Shown in pieces: positions 10,106 to 21,914 of a stretch of DNA of 64,000 bases (position 1 is its first letter; each line of letters begins with the position of its first letter). The stretch spans positions 186,001-250,000 of the forward strand of contig NZ_JAHTKP010000003.1 in the NCBI RefSeq assembly GCF_019192735.1, written 5' to 3'. The DNA comes from Kitasatospora aureofaciens. Lineage in GTDB: Bacteria; Actinomycetota; Actinomycetes; Streptomycetales; Streptomycetaceae. Under the pieces are notes generated by a model, which was given only the letters and a program-made list of their open reading frames with translations, made no database searches and was not told where the DNA came from. Position numbers and translations under genes: made by a program.

Positions 10106-10362
10106 CCGTCGCCGCGATGTGGGAGGCCCGCGCCGCCGACGGCCGCGGGGCCGAACTCGCCGTCTGGGTGCGGGAAGTGGCGCTGCCCGCGCTGCGCGGC
10201 TCGGCCGGGCTGGAGCGCACCGAGCTGTTCGGCGCCTCCGGCGACCGGGTGCTGCTGATCACCTGGTGGAGCGGTGAGCCGGTGCCCGTCGCCGACCCGC
10301 CGGCCGAGCTGATCGGCCGTCCGGTGCACTGCTGGTCCTTCACCAGCGAGCACGTCGAGTAG
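10102..10362 (+). CDS. Small conserved protein, possibly ferredoxin-like/ABM fold (86 aa)
   Basis: Starts in an ATGA overlap with tsaD. The pattern [22 protein letters not shown], then [17 protein letters not shown], a DRVLLITWW strand and a C-terminal [10 protein letters not shown] resembles a single-repeat dimeric ferredoxin-like (antibiotic-monooxygenase-type) domain. This is inferred from the strand and helix pattern only. Operon membership suggests co-translation with t6A enzymes but not a shared function. Confidence 0.65.
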   Translation: MTVAAMWEARAADGRGAELAVWVREVALPALRGSAGLERTELFGASGDRVLLITWWSGEPVPVADPPAELIGRPVHCWSFTSEHVE

Positions 10363-10441
10363 GAGCTGTCCGGGAACCGCTCGCCCGGCCGCTACCGTGC
10401 ATAGCTGAGAGAAGGCTGGACGGGACCGGGAGCGCGGTGCG

Positions 10442-11347
10442 GTGAAGCAGGACGGACGGAACAGGACCAAGGCGTACGCGGCGGGGGCGCTGGCCCTGCT
10501 GGCCTTCGCCACCGCGTGCGGCGACAACGGGGACGGCGCCGCCGCCGCCCCGGCTGCCAGGACGACGGCCCCGGCCGCGCCCCAGCCGACCGGCGGCGGC
10601 GCGGCGTCGACCGCGGCCGGCACGCCCACCGCGGCGCCGGCCGCCGGGGACGCCGCGTGGGCGAAGTGGAACCTCAAGCCGCTGGCGCCGGCCCCCGCGC
10701 CGCCCGCCGACAAGCCCATCAAGCTCGAACGGACCGGCACCGTACCGGTGTTCAGCGACGTGAAGACGAACGACAAGGTCGTCTTCATCACCATCGACGA
10801 CGGCGCCGAGAAGGACCCGAAGTTCGTCGAGATGCTGACCGACCTCAAGGTGCCGATCTCGATGTTCCTGACCCGGGACATCGTCAAGAACGACTACGGC
10901 TACTTCAAGCCGCTCCAGGCGCTCGGCAACCACATCCAGAACCACACCGTGGACCACCCGGTGATGAGCAAGATCCCGCCTGAGAAGCAGAAGTCCGAGG
11001 TCTGCGACGACCAGTCCGCGCTCACCCAGCAGTACGGCACCGCGCCGCTGCTGTTCCGCCCGCCGTTCGGCGACGGCGCCAACACCCCGACCCTCAACAA
11101 CGCGGTGCAGCAGTGCGGGCCGCGCGCGATCGTGCTCTGGCGCGAGTCGATGCAGATCCACGACATGCAGTACCAGGGGGAGAAGAAGCTGAAGCCCGGC
11201 GACATCATCCTCGCCCACTTCCGCGGCCCGAAGGAGCTCAAGGGCGCGGCGATGACCGAGATGTTCGGCGAGCTGCTGGCCCGGATCCAGGAGCAGGGCT
11301 TCTCGGTGGCCCGGCTGGAGGACTACATCCAGGCGCCCGCGTCGTAG
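10442..11347 (+). CDS. Secreted polysaccharide deacetylase (NodB-type) lipoprotein
   Basis: 301 aa. The N-terminal signal ends at a lipobox-like AFATAC (Cys about residue 26), followed by an Ala/Pro/Thr-rich linker. The NodB domain has TIDDG (motif 1), HTVDHP (metal-binding histidines) and RPPFGDG (motif 3). It probably deacetylates a cell-wall or extracellular sugar polymer. GTG 10442 is the only start that places the signal sequence at the N-terminus. It is convergent with the methyltransferase gene. Confidence 0.85.
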   Translation: MKQDGRNRTKAYAAGALALLAFATACGDNGDGAAAAPAARTTAPAAPQPTGGGAASTAAGTPTAAPAAGDAAWAKWNLKPLAPAPAPPADKPIKLERTGTVPVFSDVKTNDKVVFITIDDGAEKDPKFVEMLTDLKVPISMFLTRDIVKNDYGYFKPLQALGNHIQNHTVDHPVMSKIPPEKQKSEVCDDQSALTQQYGTAPLLFRPPFGDGANTPTLNNAVQQCGPRAIVLWRESMQIHDMQYQGEKKLKPGDIILAHFRGPKELKGAAMTEMFGELLARIQEQGFSVARLEDYIQAPAS

Positions 11348-11384
11348 TCGTGGCAGTCGTAGTCGTGGCAGTCGTCGCAGTCGC

Positions 11385-12551
11385 TCAGACCGGCTGACCG
11401 AGCATCATGAGCGGGCCGTTGTCGGTGCGGCTGAGGATCACCGTGACGGTGTTCGGCCCGGAGGGCTTGAGCTGACGGCGCAGCTCCTCCGGGGTGATCG
11501 CCATCCCGCGCTTCTTGATCACCACCGTGCCGACGCCGCGCTCGCGCAGCAGGGCCTTCAGCTTCTTGATGTGGAACGGCAGCACGTCGGTCAGCTCGAA
11601 GGCGTGCGCGTACGGGGTGGGGACCAGCGCGTCCGAGGTCAGGTAGGCGATCTTCGGGTCGATCAGCCGGCCGCCCACCTGCTCGGCCACCTCGGCCACC
11701 AGGTGGGCCCGGATCACCGCGCCGTCCGGCTCGTACAGGTAGCGGCCGACCGGCCCGGCCGCCGGGTCGGGCAGGTCGCCGCCGGTGAGGCTCGCGCCCT
11801 GCGGCAGCAGGGTGGCGCGGTGCGGGCGGGCGGCCTTCGTGCCGAACCAGAGCACCGCCTCCTTGACGTCCCCGTGGTCGGAGACCCACTCGGCCTCGGC
11901 GTCCGCCGGGACGGCCTCGTGCGGGATGCCCGGCGCCACCTTGAGCGCGCCGATCGGGGTGCGGCGGCCGGCCTCGATCGCCCAGGAGAGCGGCGGGGCG
12001 TACGCCTCCGGGTCGAACACCCGGCCGCGCGAGGTGCGGCGGGCCGGGTCGGTGAACACCGCGTCGTAGCCGGTGACGTCCACCTCGGCGACGTCCGCGC
12101 AGCGCACCTCGACCAGGTCGGCCAGGCCCAGCGCGGCAGCGTTGGCGGCGGTGGCCGCGCAGGCGGCGGGGTCCTTGTCGACGGCCAGCACCTCGATCCC
12201 GGCCCGGGCCAGCGCCAGCACGTCCCCGCCGATCCCGCAGCACAGATCCGCCAGCCGGCGCACGCCCAGCTCGGCGAACCGCCCGGCCCGCCACTCGGCC
12301 ACGCTGCGCCGCGTGGACTGCTCGACGCCGTTGGGCGTGAAGTACATCAGGTCGGCGTCCGCCCCGAACTTCGCCCGCGCCCGCTGCCGCAGCCGCGCCT
12401 GCCCGAACGCCGCCGACACCAGCTCCGCCGGGTGTTCCCGCCGCAGCCGGGTGGCCAGCGCCAACTCCTCCTCGGGCGTGAACTCGCGCAGTTCGGCGAG
12501 CAGGGCCTGCCCCTCGGAGGTCAGCAGCGGCTGGAGGTTCTCGGTGTCCAC
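11385..12551 (-). CDS. Class I SAM-dependent methyltransferase with THUMP-like domain
   Basis: 388 aa. A helical N-terminal segment is followed by a Rossmann methyltransferase core: LADLCCGIGGDVLALA (motif I), LAVDKDPAA (motif II) and DAVFTDPARR (motif IV). A C-terminal domain with VVIKKRGMAITPEELRRQL follows, resembling the THUMP-like domain family. The DPARR catalytic loop suggests an RNA or DNA base as substrate, but the target is unknown. GTG 12551 (VDTENLQPLL) was chosen because upstream in-frame sequence looks non-coding and runs into the CIRCE region. Confidence 0.8.
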   Translation of the reverse strand: MDTENLQPLLTSEGQALLAELREFTPEEELALATRLRREHPAELVSAAFGQARLRQRARAKFGADADLMYFTPNGVEQSTRRSVAEWRAGRFAELGVRRLADLCCGIGGDVLALARAGIEVLAVDKDPAACAATAANAAALGLADLVEVRCADVAEVDVTGYDAVFTDPARRTSRGRVFDPEAYAPPLSWAIEAGRRTPIGALKVAPGIPHEAVPADAEAEWVSDHGDVKEAVLWFGTKAARPHRATLLPQGASLTGGDLPDPAAGPVGRYLYEPDGAVIRAHLVAEVAEQVGGRLIDPKIAYLTSDALVPTPYAHAFELTDVLPFHIKKLKALLRERGVGTVVIKKRGMAITPEELRRQLKPSGPNTVTVILSRTDNGPLMMLGQPV

Positions 12552-12662
12552 GGCCCCATTCTCGCCGGTCGGGGCGTGCGGCGATCGGCGGACCGGTCGT
12601 ACGGGCCCGGTCGTACATGCGTGCGGGTGACCATCCGCCGTGCGAGACCTCGGGGCGCGTCG

Positions 12663-12689
12663 TTGGCACTCTGGTTGACTGAGTGCTAA
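12663..12689. promoter_or_regulatory. CIRCE element 1 (HrcA operator) upstream of groES-groEL1
   Basis: TTGGCACTC, 9-nt spacer, GAGTGCTAA. One mismatch from the canonical TTAGCACTC-N9-GAGTGCTAA. HrcA repression of groE through CIRCE is established in streptomycetes. Confidence 0.95.
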
Positions 12690-12708
12690 CACGGGCCTAT
12701 GGTCGTCC

Positions 12709-12736
12709 TTGGCACTCCCCACCAGGGGAGTGCTAA
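12709..12736. promoter_or_regulatory. CIRCE element 2, with a 10-nt spacer
   Basis: TTGGCACTC and GAGTGCTAA arms separated by 10 nt instead of 9. The dyad extends inward (CTCCCC / GGGGAG), so the full arms are 12 nt. It lies 46 nt downstream of element 1 and 95 nt before the groES start. Confidence 0.88.
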
Positions 12737-12831
12737 CGCGAAGACGCGTGTCTGACCCCCGCGACGGCAGGCCCGCAGGTTCGCCACTTACCCGTTAGAA
12801 AACCCCGTAATCTCCGAAGGGGAGCTCGGAC

Positions 12832-13137
12832 GTGACCACCAGCAGCAAGGTTGCCATCAAGCCGCTTGAGGACCGCATCGTGGTCCAGCCGCTCGACGCC
12901 GAGACCACCACGGCCTCCGGCCTGGTTATCCCGGACACCGCCAAGGAGAAGCCCCAGGAGGGCGTCGTCCTGGCCGTCGGCCCGGGCCGCTTTGAGGACG
13001 GCCAGCGACTTCCGCTCGACCTCGCCGTCGGCGACATCGTCCTGTACTCGAAGTACGGCGGCACCGAGGTGAAGTACAAGGGCGAGGAGTACCTCGTCCT
13101 CTCGGCCCGCGACGTGCTCGCGGTCATCGAGAAGTAA
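12832..13137 (+). CDS. groES: Co-chaperonin GroES
   Basis: 10-kDa lid of the GroEL chamber. 101 aa, with [11 protein letters not shown], the mobile loop [22 protein letters not shown] and the C-terminal [19 protein letters not shown] start with GGGGAG upstream. First gene of the CIRCE-controlled operon with groEL1, 116 nt upstream of it. Confidence 0.97.
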   Translation: MTTSSKVAIKPLEDRIVVQPLDAETTTASGLVIPDTAKEKPQEGVVLAVGPGRFEDGQRLPLDLAVGDIVLYSKYGGTEVKYKGEEYLVLSARDVLAVIEK

Positions 13138-13208
13138 GGCGTCCCGACCCGCCCCGGATCCGTGTCCCAAGTGACAGGGGCCCGGGGCGTGGTCGTTGGT
13201 TCACGTAG

Positions 13209-14885
<1,677 letters not shown>

Positions 14886-14898
14886 CGCCTGCCGTCGA

Positions 14899-14943
14899 CC
14901 GGAGGCCCGGTCCGCTCCCTCGGGACGCGGGCCGGGCCTCCGG
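14899..14943 (+). terminator. Hairpin terminator after groEL1
   Basis: 12-bp inverted repeat CCGGAGGCCCGG / CCGGGCCTCCGG with a 21-nt loop, beginning 13 nt after the stop. Confidence 0.75.
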
Positions 14944-15116
14944 CAGTTACTCGCGCGCTCGCCTCCGGTCCGCTCTGGTCCGGTGCCGACGGTCATCGCT
15001 CCAAGGCCCTCGTTCCTCGGTCCTCCTCGCTCTCTCCCTTTCGGCACCGGCGCTCCCCTTTGGCTCGGCGCGGGGGGCGTGCTTAATCGTTCAACTATCA
15101 GCAGAATTTTGCATAC

Positions 15117-15129
15117 GGCAAAGATTGCC
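15117..15129. promoter_or_regulatory. Dyad upstream of the LysR gene, possible autoregulatory site
   Basis: GGCAA-AGA-TTGCC, a perfect 5-bp dyad with a 3-nt spacer, in an unusually AT-rich patch 13 nt before the LysR start. It probably overlaps the promoter or leader. Confidence 0.4.
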
Positions 15130-15142
15130 TTATAACTGAGGC

Positions 15143-16141
15143 ATGATCGAGGCCCGCCATCTGCGCGTCCTGCGTGCCGTCGCCCGCACCGGCTCCTTCT
15201 CCGCGGCCGCCCGCGAGCTGGGCTGTACGCAGCCCGCCATCAGCCAGCAGATGAAGGCGCTGGAGAAGTCCGTGGACACCCCGCTGGTGGTCCGCTCGGG
15301 CCGGGGCATGCAGCTGAGCGAGGCCGGGCGGGTGCTGCTCAAGCATGCCACGGGGATCCTGGCCGGGCTCTCCGCCGCCGAGGAGGAGGTCGCGGCGATC
15401 GCCGGGCTGCGGGCCGGACGGGTGCGGCTGGTGTCCTTCCCGACCGCGAGTTCCACCCTGGTGCCGCCCGCCGTCGCCCGGCTGCGGGACAGCCATCCGG
15501 GGGTGCGCGTGTCGCTGGTCGAGGCGGAGCCGCCGGAGTCGCTGGCGATGCTGCGCGGCGGGGAGTGCGAGATCGCACTGGCCTTCCGCTACCCGCAGTC
15601 CGACGGGCCCGCCGTGCTGTCGGCACCCGCGCACGGCACGCCGCGCGAGGCGCGGGCCGAGGCCAATCTGGAGGCGCAGCAGCTGAGCGCCGGCACCGAC
15701 TGGTCCGATCTGGTGGTCACACCGCTGCTGGACGACCCGCTGGTGGGCGTGCTGCCCGCCGCACACCCGCTGGCGGGGCGCGGCGGGCCGGTGGAGCTGG
15801 CCGGGCTGGCGGGGGAGCAGTGGATCGCCGGCTGCCCGCAGTGCCGGGGGCATCTGGTGGAGCTGTGCGCGGGGGCGGGGTTCGAGCCCCGGATCGACTT
15901 CGCGACGGACGACTACCCGGCGGTGGTCGGCCTGGTGGCGGCCGGGCTGGGAGTGGCGGTGCTGCCCCGGCTGGCGCTGGAGTCGGTGCGCCCTGACGGC
16001 GTGTCGACGGTCCCGGTGCGGACGGCCTCGGGGGCGCCGGCGGTGCGCCAGGTGGTCGCGCTGACGCTGCCGGATCTGGCCGAGGTGCCGGCCGTGGCGC
16101 TGATGCTGGAGCGGTTGGCGGGCGCCGCTGAAGGTCGCTGA
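15143..16141 (+). CDS. LysR-family transcriptional regulator
   Basis: 332 aa. The N-terminal winged helix-turn-helix (ARHLRVLRAVARTGSFSAAA, then ELGCTQPAISQQMKALE) spans about residues 1-60. The C-terminal substrate-binding domain has a CPQCRGHL segment and ends in GLGVAVLPRLAL. The effector and targets are unknown. No divergent target gene adjoins it; the nearest upstream gene is groEL1 on the same strand. An AT-rich dyad just before the start suggests autoregulation. Confidence 0.88.
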   Translation: MIEARHLRVLRAVARTGSFSAAARELGCTQPAISQQMKALEKSVDTPLVVRSGRGMQLSEAGRVLLKHATGILAGLSAAEEEVAAIAGLRAGRVRLVSFPTASSTLVPPAVARLRDSHPGVRVSLVEAEPPESLAMLRGGECEIALAFRYPQSDGPAVLSAPAHGTPREARAEANLEAQQLSAGTDWSDLVVTPLLDDPLVGVLPAAHPLAGRGGPVELAGLAGEQWIAGCPQCRGHLVELCAGAGFEPRIDFATDDYPAVVGLVAAGLGVAVLPRLALESVRPDGVSTVPVRTASGAPAVRQVVALTLPDLAEVPAVALMLERLAGAAEGR

Positions 16142-16192
16142 GGCCCGCTGACGCCGGGTTACCCCGGACGGGTAAGGCTTGAGGCGCCAAGG

Positions 16193-16204
16193 AGAAACGT
16201 TTCT
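16193..16204. repeat. 12-nt perfect palindrome between the LysR gene and whiD
   Basis: AGAAACGTTTCT, between the convergent ends of the LysR gene and whiD. It may be a weak terminator or a binding site; there is nothing more to support either. Confidence 0.35.
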
Positions 16205-16228
16205 TCACGGCGCGTCGCGTGTACGGGT

Positions 16229-16555
16229 CTAACGCTGCGCGACCGACGGGGCGGCCAGTGGGACCTCCACCAGGCGGTGCCGCGAGCGCCCGAGCATCTC
16301 CTCGCGTTCGTCCTCCGTCATCCCGCCCCAGACGCCGTACGGTTCGCGGACCGCCAGCGCATGCGCCGCGCACTCGGCGATCACCGGACAGCGCATGCAG
16401 ACCTCCTTGGCGCTGGCCTCGCGCGAACTGCGCGCGGCCCCGCGCTCGCCCTCGGGGTGGAAGAAGAGCGAGCTGTCCACGCCACGGCATGCTGCGGAGA
16501 GCTGCCAGTCCCAGAGGTCCGCGTTGGGACCGGGGAGGCGGGAGAAATCTGCCAT
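16229..16555 (-). CDS. whiD: WhiB-like [4Fe-4S] transcription factor WhiD
   Basis: 108 aa Wbl protein needed for late spore maturation in S. coelicolor. All four cluster ligands are present (Cys23, Cys53, Cys56, Cys62), with the GVWGG turn and a basic C-terminal segment. The N-terminus MADFSRLPGPNADLWDWQL is that of WhiD as I know it. ATG 16555 has GAAGGGA upstream. It is divergent from bldM across 560 bp, as in S. coelicolor. Confidence 0.93.
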   Translation of the reverse strand: MADFSRLPGPNADLWDWQLSAACRGVDSSLFFHPEGERGAARSSREASAKEVCMRCPVIAECAAHALAVREPYGVWGGMTEDEREEMLGRSRHRLVEVPLAAPSVAQR

Positions 16556-17115
16556 GGCTCATTCCCTTCAGAGGCTCGTCGGCCCGCGGGCCGGCCCCAG
16601 CGGGCTGTGGCTGCGGGCACGGCGGGGCGTCGATGCATTGGTATGGACACCTGGAAATATGACTTAAGGCAACTCCATGGACAAGTCACCCACAGAGTGG
16701 CACAACAGTCAATGACCATACGAAAGCTATAAAAACGGGCAAAGTGGGCATGGACTTCGCCGGGCGCGGGCGTGGCAATCGGGTGGCCGACGGGCGCACG
16801 ACGCTCCGCACCGATGTGCGGGTCGTACGCCGACCGCGCGCGAGCTGCACAAAAGTGCGGCGTGTGCACCGCGATGCGGCTGATCGGTAACGGGTTGGCC
16901 ACGTACAGTGGTGGAGATGGCCCTGAAGGCCGTAACTCATTCGAGTGACGGTCGTTGGAAGTGCGGAGGCGGTTAGCGGGCGCCGGACGTCGGGAACGAT
17001 CGCGGGGAAGTTGAGGCGATCAGCACGGACTCTGTCGCCGATCGGCCGTGTCGGAGAGGTTCGTACCAGCCAGGAGGCTCAACGTGACGCGGATCAGCTG
17101 CGGAGGACGACGGTC
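16556..17115. promoter_or_regulatory. Long whiD-bldM divergent regulatory region
   Basis: 560 bp without a convincing ORF. The part from about 16,640 to 16,745 is clearly more AT-rich than its surroundings and probably holds the whiD promoters. The bldM side carries a sigma-BldN-type promoter (listed separately) and a leader of roughly 150 nt. Confidence 0.6.
16931..16958 (+). promoter_or_regulatory. Sigma-BldN-type promoter of bldM
   Basis: CGTAAC, 16-nt spacer, CGTTGG. This fits the bldM P1 promoter type recognised by the ECF sigma factor BldN (about CGTAAC-N16-CGTTGA). In S. coelicolor bldM is a direct BldN target, so the match is expected. Confidence 0.75.
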
Positions 17116-17727
17116 ATGACTTCCGTTCTCGTTTGCGACGATTCCCCGCTCGCCCGCGAGGCGCTTCGCCGCGCCGTCGCGACTGTACCCGGGGTCGACC
17201 GGGTCACCACCGCGACGAACGGGGAGGAGGTCCTCCGCCGCTGGGTGGCCGACCGCTCCGATCTCGTACTGATGGATGTCCGGATGCCCGGCCTCGGCGG
17301 GGTCGAGACGGTCCGGCGGCTGCTGTCCGCCGACCCGGGCGCGCGGATCATCATGCTCACCGTCGCCGAGGACCTCGACGGTGTCGCGCTCGCCGTGGCC
17401 GCCGGCGCCCGCGGGTACCTGCACAAGGACGCCTCGCGCGCCGAGCTGCGGGCCACCGTCACCCAGGCCCTCGCCGACCCGACGTGGCGGCTCGCCCCGC
17501 GCCGGCTGCGCAGCCCCGACATGGGCGCGGCGCCGACCCTGACGGCGCGTGAGATCCAGGTGCTGGAGGGCATGAGCCACGGCCGCAGCAACGCCGAGAT
17601 CGGCCGCGAGCTCTTCCTCTCCGAGGACACCGTCAAGACCCACGCCCGGCGCCTGTTCAAGAAGCTCGGGGCCTCGGACCGCGCGCACGCGGTGGCGCTC
17701 GGCTTCCGCTGGGGCCTGGTCCGCTGA
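17116..17727 (+). CDS. bldM: Orphan response regulator BldM
   Basis: 203 aa. The N-terminal receiver domain (acidic pair Asp8-Asp9, phospho-acceptor position Asp54 in [10 protein letters not shown]) is followed by a LuxR/NarL-type DNA-binding domain ([20 protein letters not shown], then [20 protein letters not shown]). BldM controls aerial mycelium and sporulation genes and acts as a homodimer or with WhiI. ATG 17116 gives the known length. Neighbours whiD and shbA match the S. coelicolor order. Confidence 0.95.
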   Translation: MTSVLVCDDSPLAREALRRAVATVPGVDRVTTATNGEEVLRRWVADRSDLVLMDVRMPGLGGVETVRRLLSADPGARIIMLTVAEDLDGVALAVAAGARGYLHKDASRAELRATVTQALADPTWRLAPRRLRSPDMGAAPTLTAREIQVLEGMSHGRSNAEIGRELFLSEDTVKTHARRLFKKLGASDRAHAVALGFRWGLVR

Positions 17728-18065
17728 CCACCGGCGGCGGCGCCGGCTGCGGCGCGCCGCCGGCGTTTCCTTGGACGGGCGCCGCACGGGCGTGTGACGT
17801 TACGGTCCCGAGGTTGCACCATGGAGTAGTGGAGCACCTCGGGGACCAGCGGACAGGCACTGCGGCGAACCACGCAGCCGCAGGACACTCGGCGGACGGC
17901 GCGACGGACGGGACCACCGACGGCGGCGGGGCGGGAGGCGGCACGGTGCAGGAGGGGCCGGTGGTGCGCGGCGGCACGCCGTTCGGTGCCGCACCGCATA
18001 ACGTTCCGGTGCACAACTCCGGACGCGGTGCCGCGTTTTCCCGTTCGACCAGGCACCATGGACCG
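17728..18065. other. Gap between bldM and the chosen shbA start
   Basis: 338 bp. The shbA frame stays open throughout. GTG 17961 has GGAGG shortly upstream and would add 35 residues to ShbA, but codon bias is weaker here than in the core gene. Otherwise I see nothing in it. Confidence 0.4.
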
Positions 18066-18815
18066 ATGCGTGACGACGTCGCCGGTGCGGCCGGCCAGGC
18101 GGACCCGGTGGAGGCCGAGCCCTCCGATCCGGGTCGCGATCCGTCGTACGCCGATTTTGGCGAGACCGGCGCGGTTCCCGGCGAGACCGGTGCAGCTCCC
18201 GGTGGTGGCGCAGGCCCCGGTCGCCCGCCGGTGCTCGGCGCGGGCGGTTCGCCGCTGGTGGGCGAACTGGTCGCGGCCGCCGTCCGCGGTGAGGGCCCGG
18301 CCATCGACGCGCTGCTCGCGTACGTCCACCCGCTGGCGCTGCGGTACTGCCGCGGCCGGCTGATCCGGCTGCCCGGCGGTGCCCGGCACCACGTGGACGA
18401 CATCGCGCAGGAGGTGTGCGTCGCCGTGCTGTGCGCGCTGCCCCGGTACAAGGACCAGGGGCGGCCCTTCGAGGCCTTCGTCTACGGCATCGCCGCGCAC
18501 AAGATCGCCGATCTGCAGCGGGCCGCGATGCGCGGGCCCGGCTCGACGGTGATCCCGCAGGACGACCTGCCGGAGGTGCCGGACGAGGCGCTCGGCCCGG
18601 AGGAGCAGGCGCTGCTCAGCAGCGACGCGGCCTGGGCCAAGGAACTGCTCTCCAACCTGCCGGCCCGTCAGCGCGAGCTGGTGCTGCTGCGGGTGGCCGC
18701 CGGGCTGTCGGCGGAGGAGACCGGCGAGGTGCTGGGGATGTCGCCCGGCGCCGTCCGGGTGGCCCAGCACCGGGCGCTCAGCCGGCTGCGGGCGCTCGCG
18801 GAGGAGTCGTCCTGA
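18066..18815 (+). CDS. shbA: ECF-type sigma factor ShbA
   Basis: Sigma-70 family factor that drives transcription of the principal sigma gene hrdB in streptomycetes. After a variable, poorly conserved N-terminus, region 2 reads LRYCRGRLI, then [19 protein letters not shown] and [18 protein letters not shown]. Region 4 is [20 protein letters not shown] followed by [17 protein letters not shown]. From ATG 18066 the protein is 249 aa. The start is uncertain: GTG 17961 has a better ribosome site. Its location between bldM and guaB matches S. coelicolor. Confidence 0.85.
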   Translation: MRDDVAGAAGQADPVEAEPSDPGRDPSYADFGETGAVPGETGAAPGGGAGPGRPPVLGAGGSPLVGELVAAAVRGEGPAIDALLAYVHPLALRYCRGRLIRLPGGARHHVDDIAQEVCVAVLCALPRYKDQGRPFEAFVYGIAAHKIADLQRAAMRGPGSTVIPQDDLPEVPDEALGPEEQALLSSDAAWAKELLSNLPARQRELVLLRVAAGLSAEETGEVLGMSPGAVRVAQHRALSRLRALAEESS

Positions 18816-18825
18816 CGCCTGCCGT

Positions 18826-18851
18826 GGAATGGCTCATGGGGTGCGGGTGTT
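18826..18851 (+). promoter_or_regulatory. Candidate sigma-R promoter upstream of guaB
   Basis: GGAAT, 18-nt spacer, GTT, exactly the sigma-R (thiol-oxidative stress) consensus GGAAT-N18-GTT. It starts 11 nt after the shbA stop and about 200 nt before guaB, leaving a long leader. Confidence 0.55.
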
Positions 18852-18949
18852 GTCAAGGGCACACGAGGACACATTCGCGGTGCCAGTACCATGGGGTATC
18901 GGCGCCTGGGCGGGTTGCCAAAGTTTCGTGGGTGCGAACGGGGTTCCCC

Positions 18950-18963
18950 TGGAGGATCCTCCA
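18950..18963. repeat. 14-nt perfect palindrome in the guaB leader
   Basis: TGGAGGATCCTCCA, 101 nt before the guaB start, downstream of the candidate sigma-R promoter. It could be an operator or an RNA element. Confidence 0.4.
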
Positions 18964-18997
18964 AGAACACCGGGCTTTCGGCGGTCTGCGCGAGTGA

Positions 18998-20566
<1,569 letters not shown>

Positions 20567-20580
20567 TCACCTGAGACTCC

Positions 20581-20619
20581 CGAGGGGCCCGTCGCTGCCG
20601 AGCAGCGGCGGGCCCCTCG
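20581..20619 (+). terminator. Hairpin terminator after guaB
   Basis: 11-bp perfect stem CGAGGGGCCCG / CGGGCCCCTCG with a GC-rich inner hairpin. Confidence 0.85.
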
Positions 20620-20727
20620 CGTGCGTCCGTGGGCTGGGCCGTCAGGGCACCCGCAGCTACCTTGCGGGATACTGGGGGCGGCCGGGGTGACCCGGCGGGC
20701 ATGAGCAACAAACCAGAAGGGCTCGAA

Positions 20728-21855
20728 GTGACTGAGATCGAGATCGGGCGAGGCAAGCGCGGCCGCCGGGCGTACTCCTTCGACGACATCGCCGTCGTCC
20801 CCAGCCGCCGTACCCGGGACCCGAAGGAGGTCTCGATCGCCTGGCAGATCGACGCCTACCGCTTCGAGCTGCCGTTCCTGGCCGCCCCGATGGACAGCGT
20901 GGTCTCGCCGCAGCAGGCGATCGCCATCGGCCGCCTCGGCGGCCTGGGCGTGCTGAACCTGGAAGGCCTCTGGACCCGCTACGACGACCCGCAGCCGCTG
21001 CTCGACGAGATCGCCACGATCACGGACGAGGCCGCCGCCACCCGCCGCCTGCAGGAGATCTACTCGGCGCCGATCCGCGCCGAGCTGATCAAGCAGCGGA
21101 TCCAGGAGGTCCGCGACTCGGGTGTGGTCACCGCCGCCGCGCTCTCGCCGCAGCGCACCGCCGAGTTCTCCAAGGCCGTCGTGGACGCCGGCGTCGACGT
21201 CTTCGTGATCCGCGGCACCACCGTCTCGGCCGAGCACGTCTCCAGCGCCGCCGAGCCGCTCAACCTGAAGCAGTTCATCTACGAGCTGGACGTTCCGGTC
21301 ATCGTCGGCGGCTGCGCCACCTACACCGCCGCGCTGCACCTGATGCGCACCGGCGCGGCCGGCGTGCTGGTCGGGTTCGGCGGCGGCGCCGCCCACACCA
21401 CCCGCAACGTGCTCGGCATCCAGGTGCCGATGGCCACCGCCGTCGCGGACGTGGCCGCCGCCCGCCGCGACTACATGGACGAGTCCGGCGGCCGCTACGT
21501 GCACGTGATCGCGGACGGCGGCGTCGGCTACAGCGGTGACATCCCGAAGGCCGTCGCCTGCGGCGCCGACGCGGTGATGATCGGCGCCGCGCTGGCCCGG
21601 GCCACCGACGCGCCCGGCAAGGGCTTCCACTGGGGCATGGAGGCCGTCCACGAGGAGCTGCCGCGCGGCAAGCGGGTGGACCTCGGCACGGTCGGCACCA
21701 CCGAGGAGATCCTCACCGGCCCGTCGCACACCCCCGACGGCACCATGAACCTGTTCGGCGCGCTGCGCCGCGCGATGGCCACCACCGGCTACACGGAGCT
21801 CAAGGAGTTCCAGCGGGTCGAGGTGACCGTCAACCCGGCGCTCAACCACCGCTGA
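20728..21855 (+). CDS. guaB3: GuaB3-type IMP dehydrogenase/GMP reductase family protein
   Basis: 375 aa paralogue of GuaB without CBS domains. It starts VTEIEIGRGKRGRRAYSFDD, as streptomycete GuaB3 proteins do; GTG 20728 has AGAAGGG upstream and is preferred over ATG 20701. The TIM barrel keeps ADGGVGYSGDIPKAVACGAD, but the canonical Cys loop is replaced by GFGGGAAHTTRN. It is therefore unlikely to be a standard IMPDH. Cyanobacterial GuaB3 has been reported to act as a GMP reductase; the activity here is unknown. Confidence 0.9.
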   Translation: MTEIEIGRGKRGRRAYSFDDIAVVPSRRTRDPKEVSIAWQIDAYRFELPFLAAPMDSVVSPQQAIAIGRLGGLGVLNLEGLWTRYDDPQPLLDEIATITDEAAATRRLQEIYSAPIRAELIKQRIQEVRDSGVVTAAALSPQRTAEFSKAVVDAGVDVFVIRGTTVSAEHVSSAAEPLNLKQFIYELDVPVIVGGCATYTAALHLMRTGAAGVLVGFGGGAAHTTRNVLGIQVPMATAVADVAAARRDYMDESGGRYVHVIADGGVGYSGDIPKAVACGADAVMIGAALARATDAPGKGFHWGMEAVHEELPRGKRVDLGTVGTTEEILTGPSHTPDGTMNLFGALRRAMATTGYTELKEFQRVEVTVNPALNHR

Positions 21856-21867
21856 CGCCCGCGTGAC

Positions 21868-21901
21868 CGAGGCCCCCGCCGGAATGCCGGCGGGGGCCTC
21901 G
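21868..21901. terminator. Perfect 15-bp hairpin terminator after guaB3
   Basis: CGAGGCCCCCGCCGG / CCGGCGGGGGCCTCG with an AATG loop, between the convergent guaB3 and membrane protein genes. It probably serves both. Confidence 0.88.
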
Positions 21902-21914
21902 TCCTGCCCGGGGC

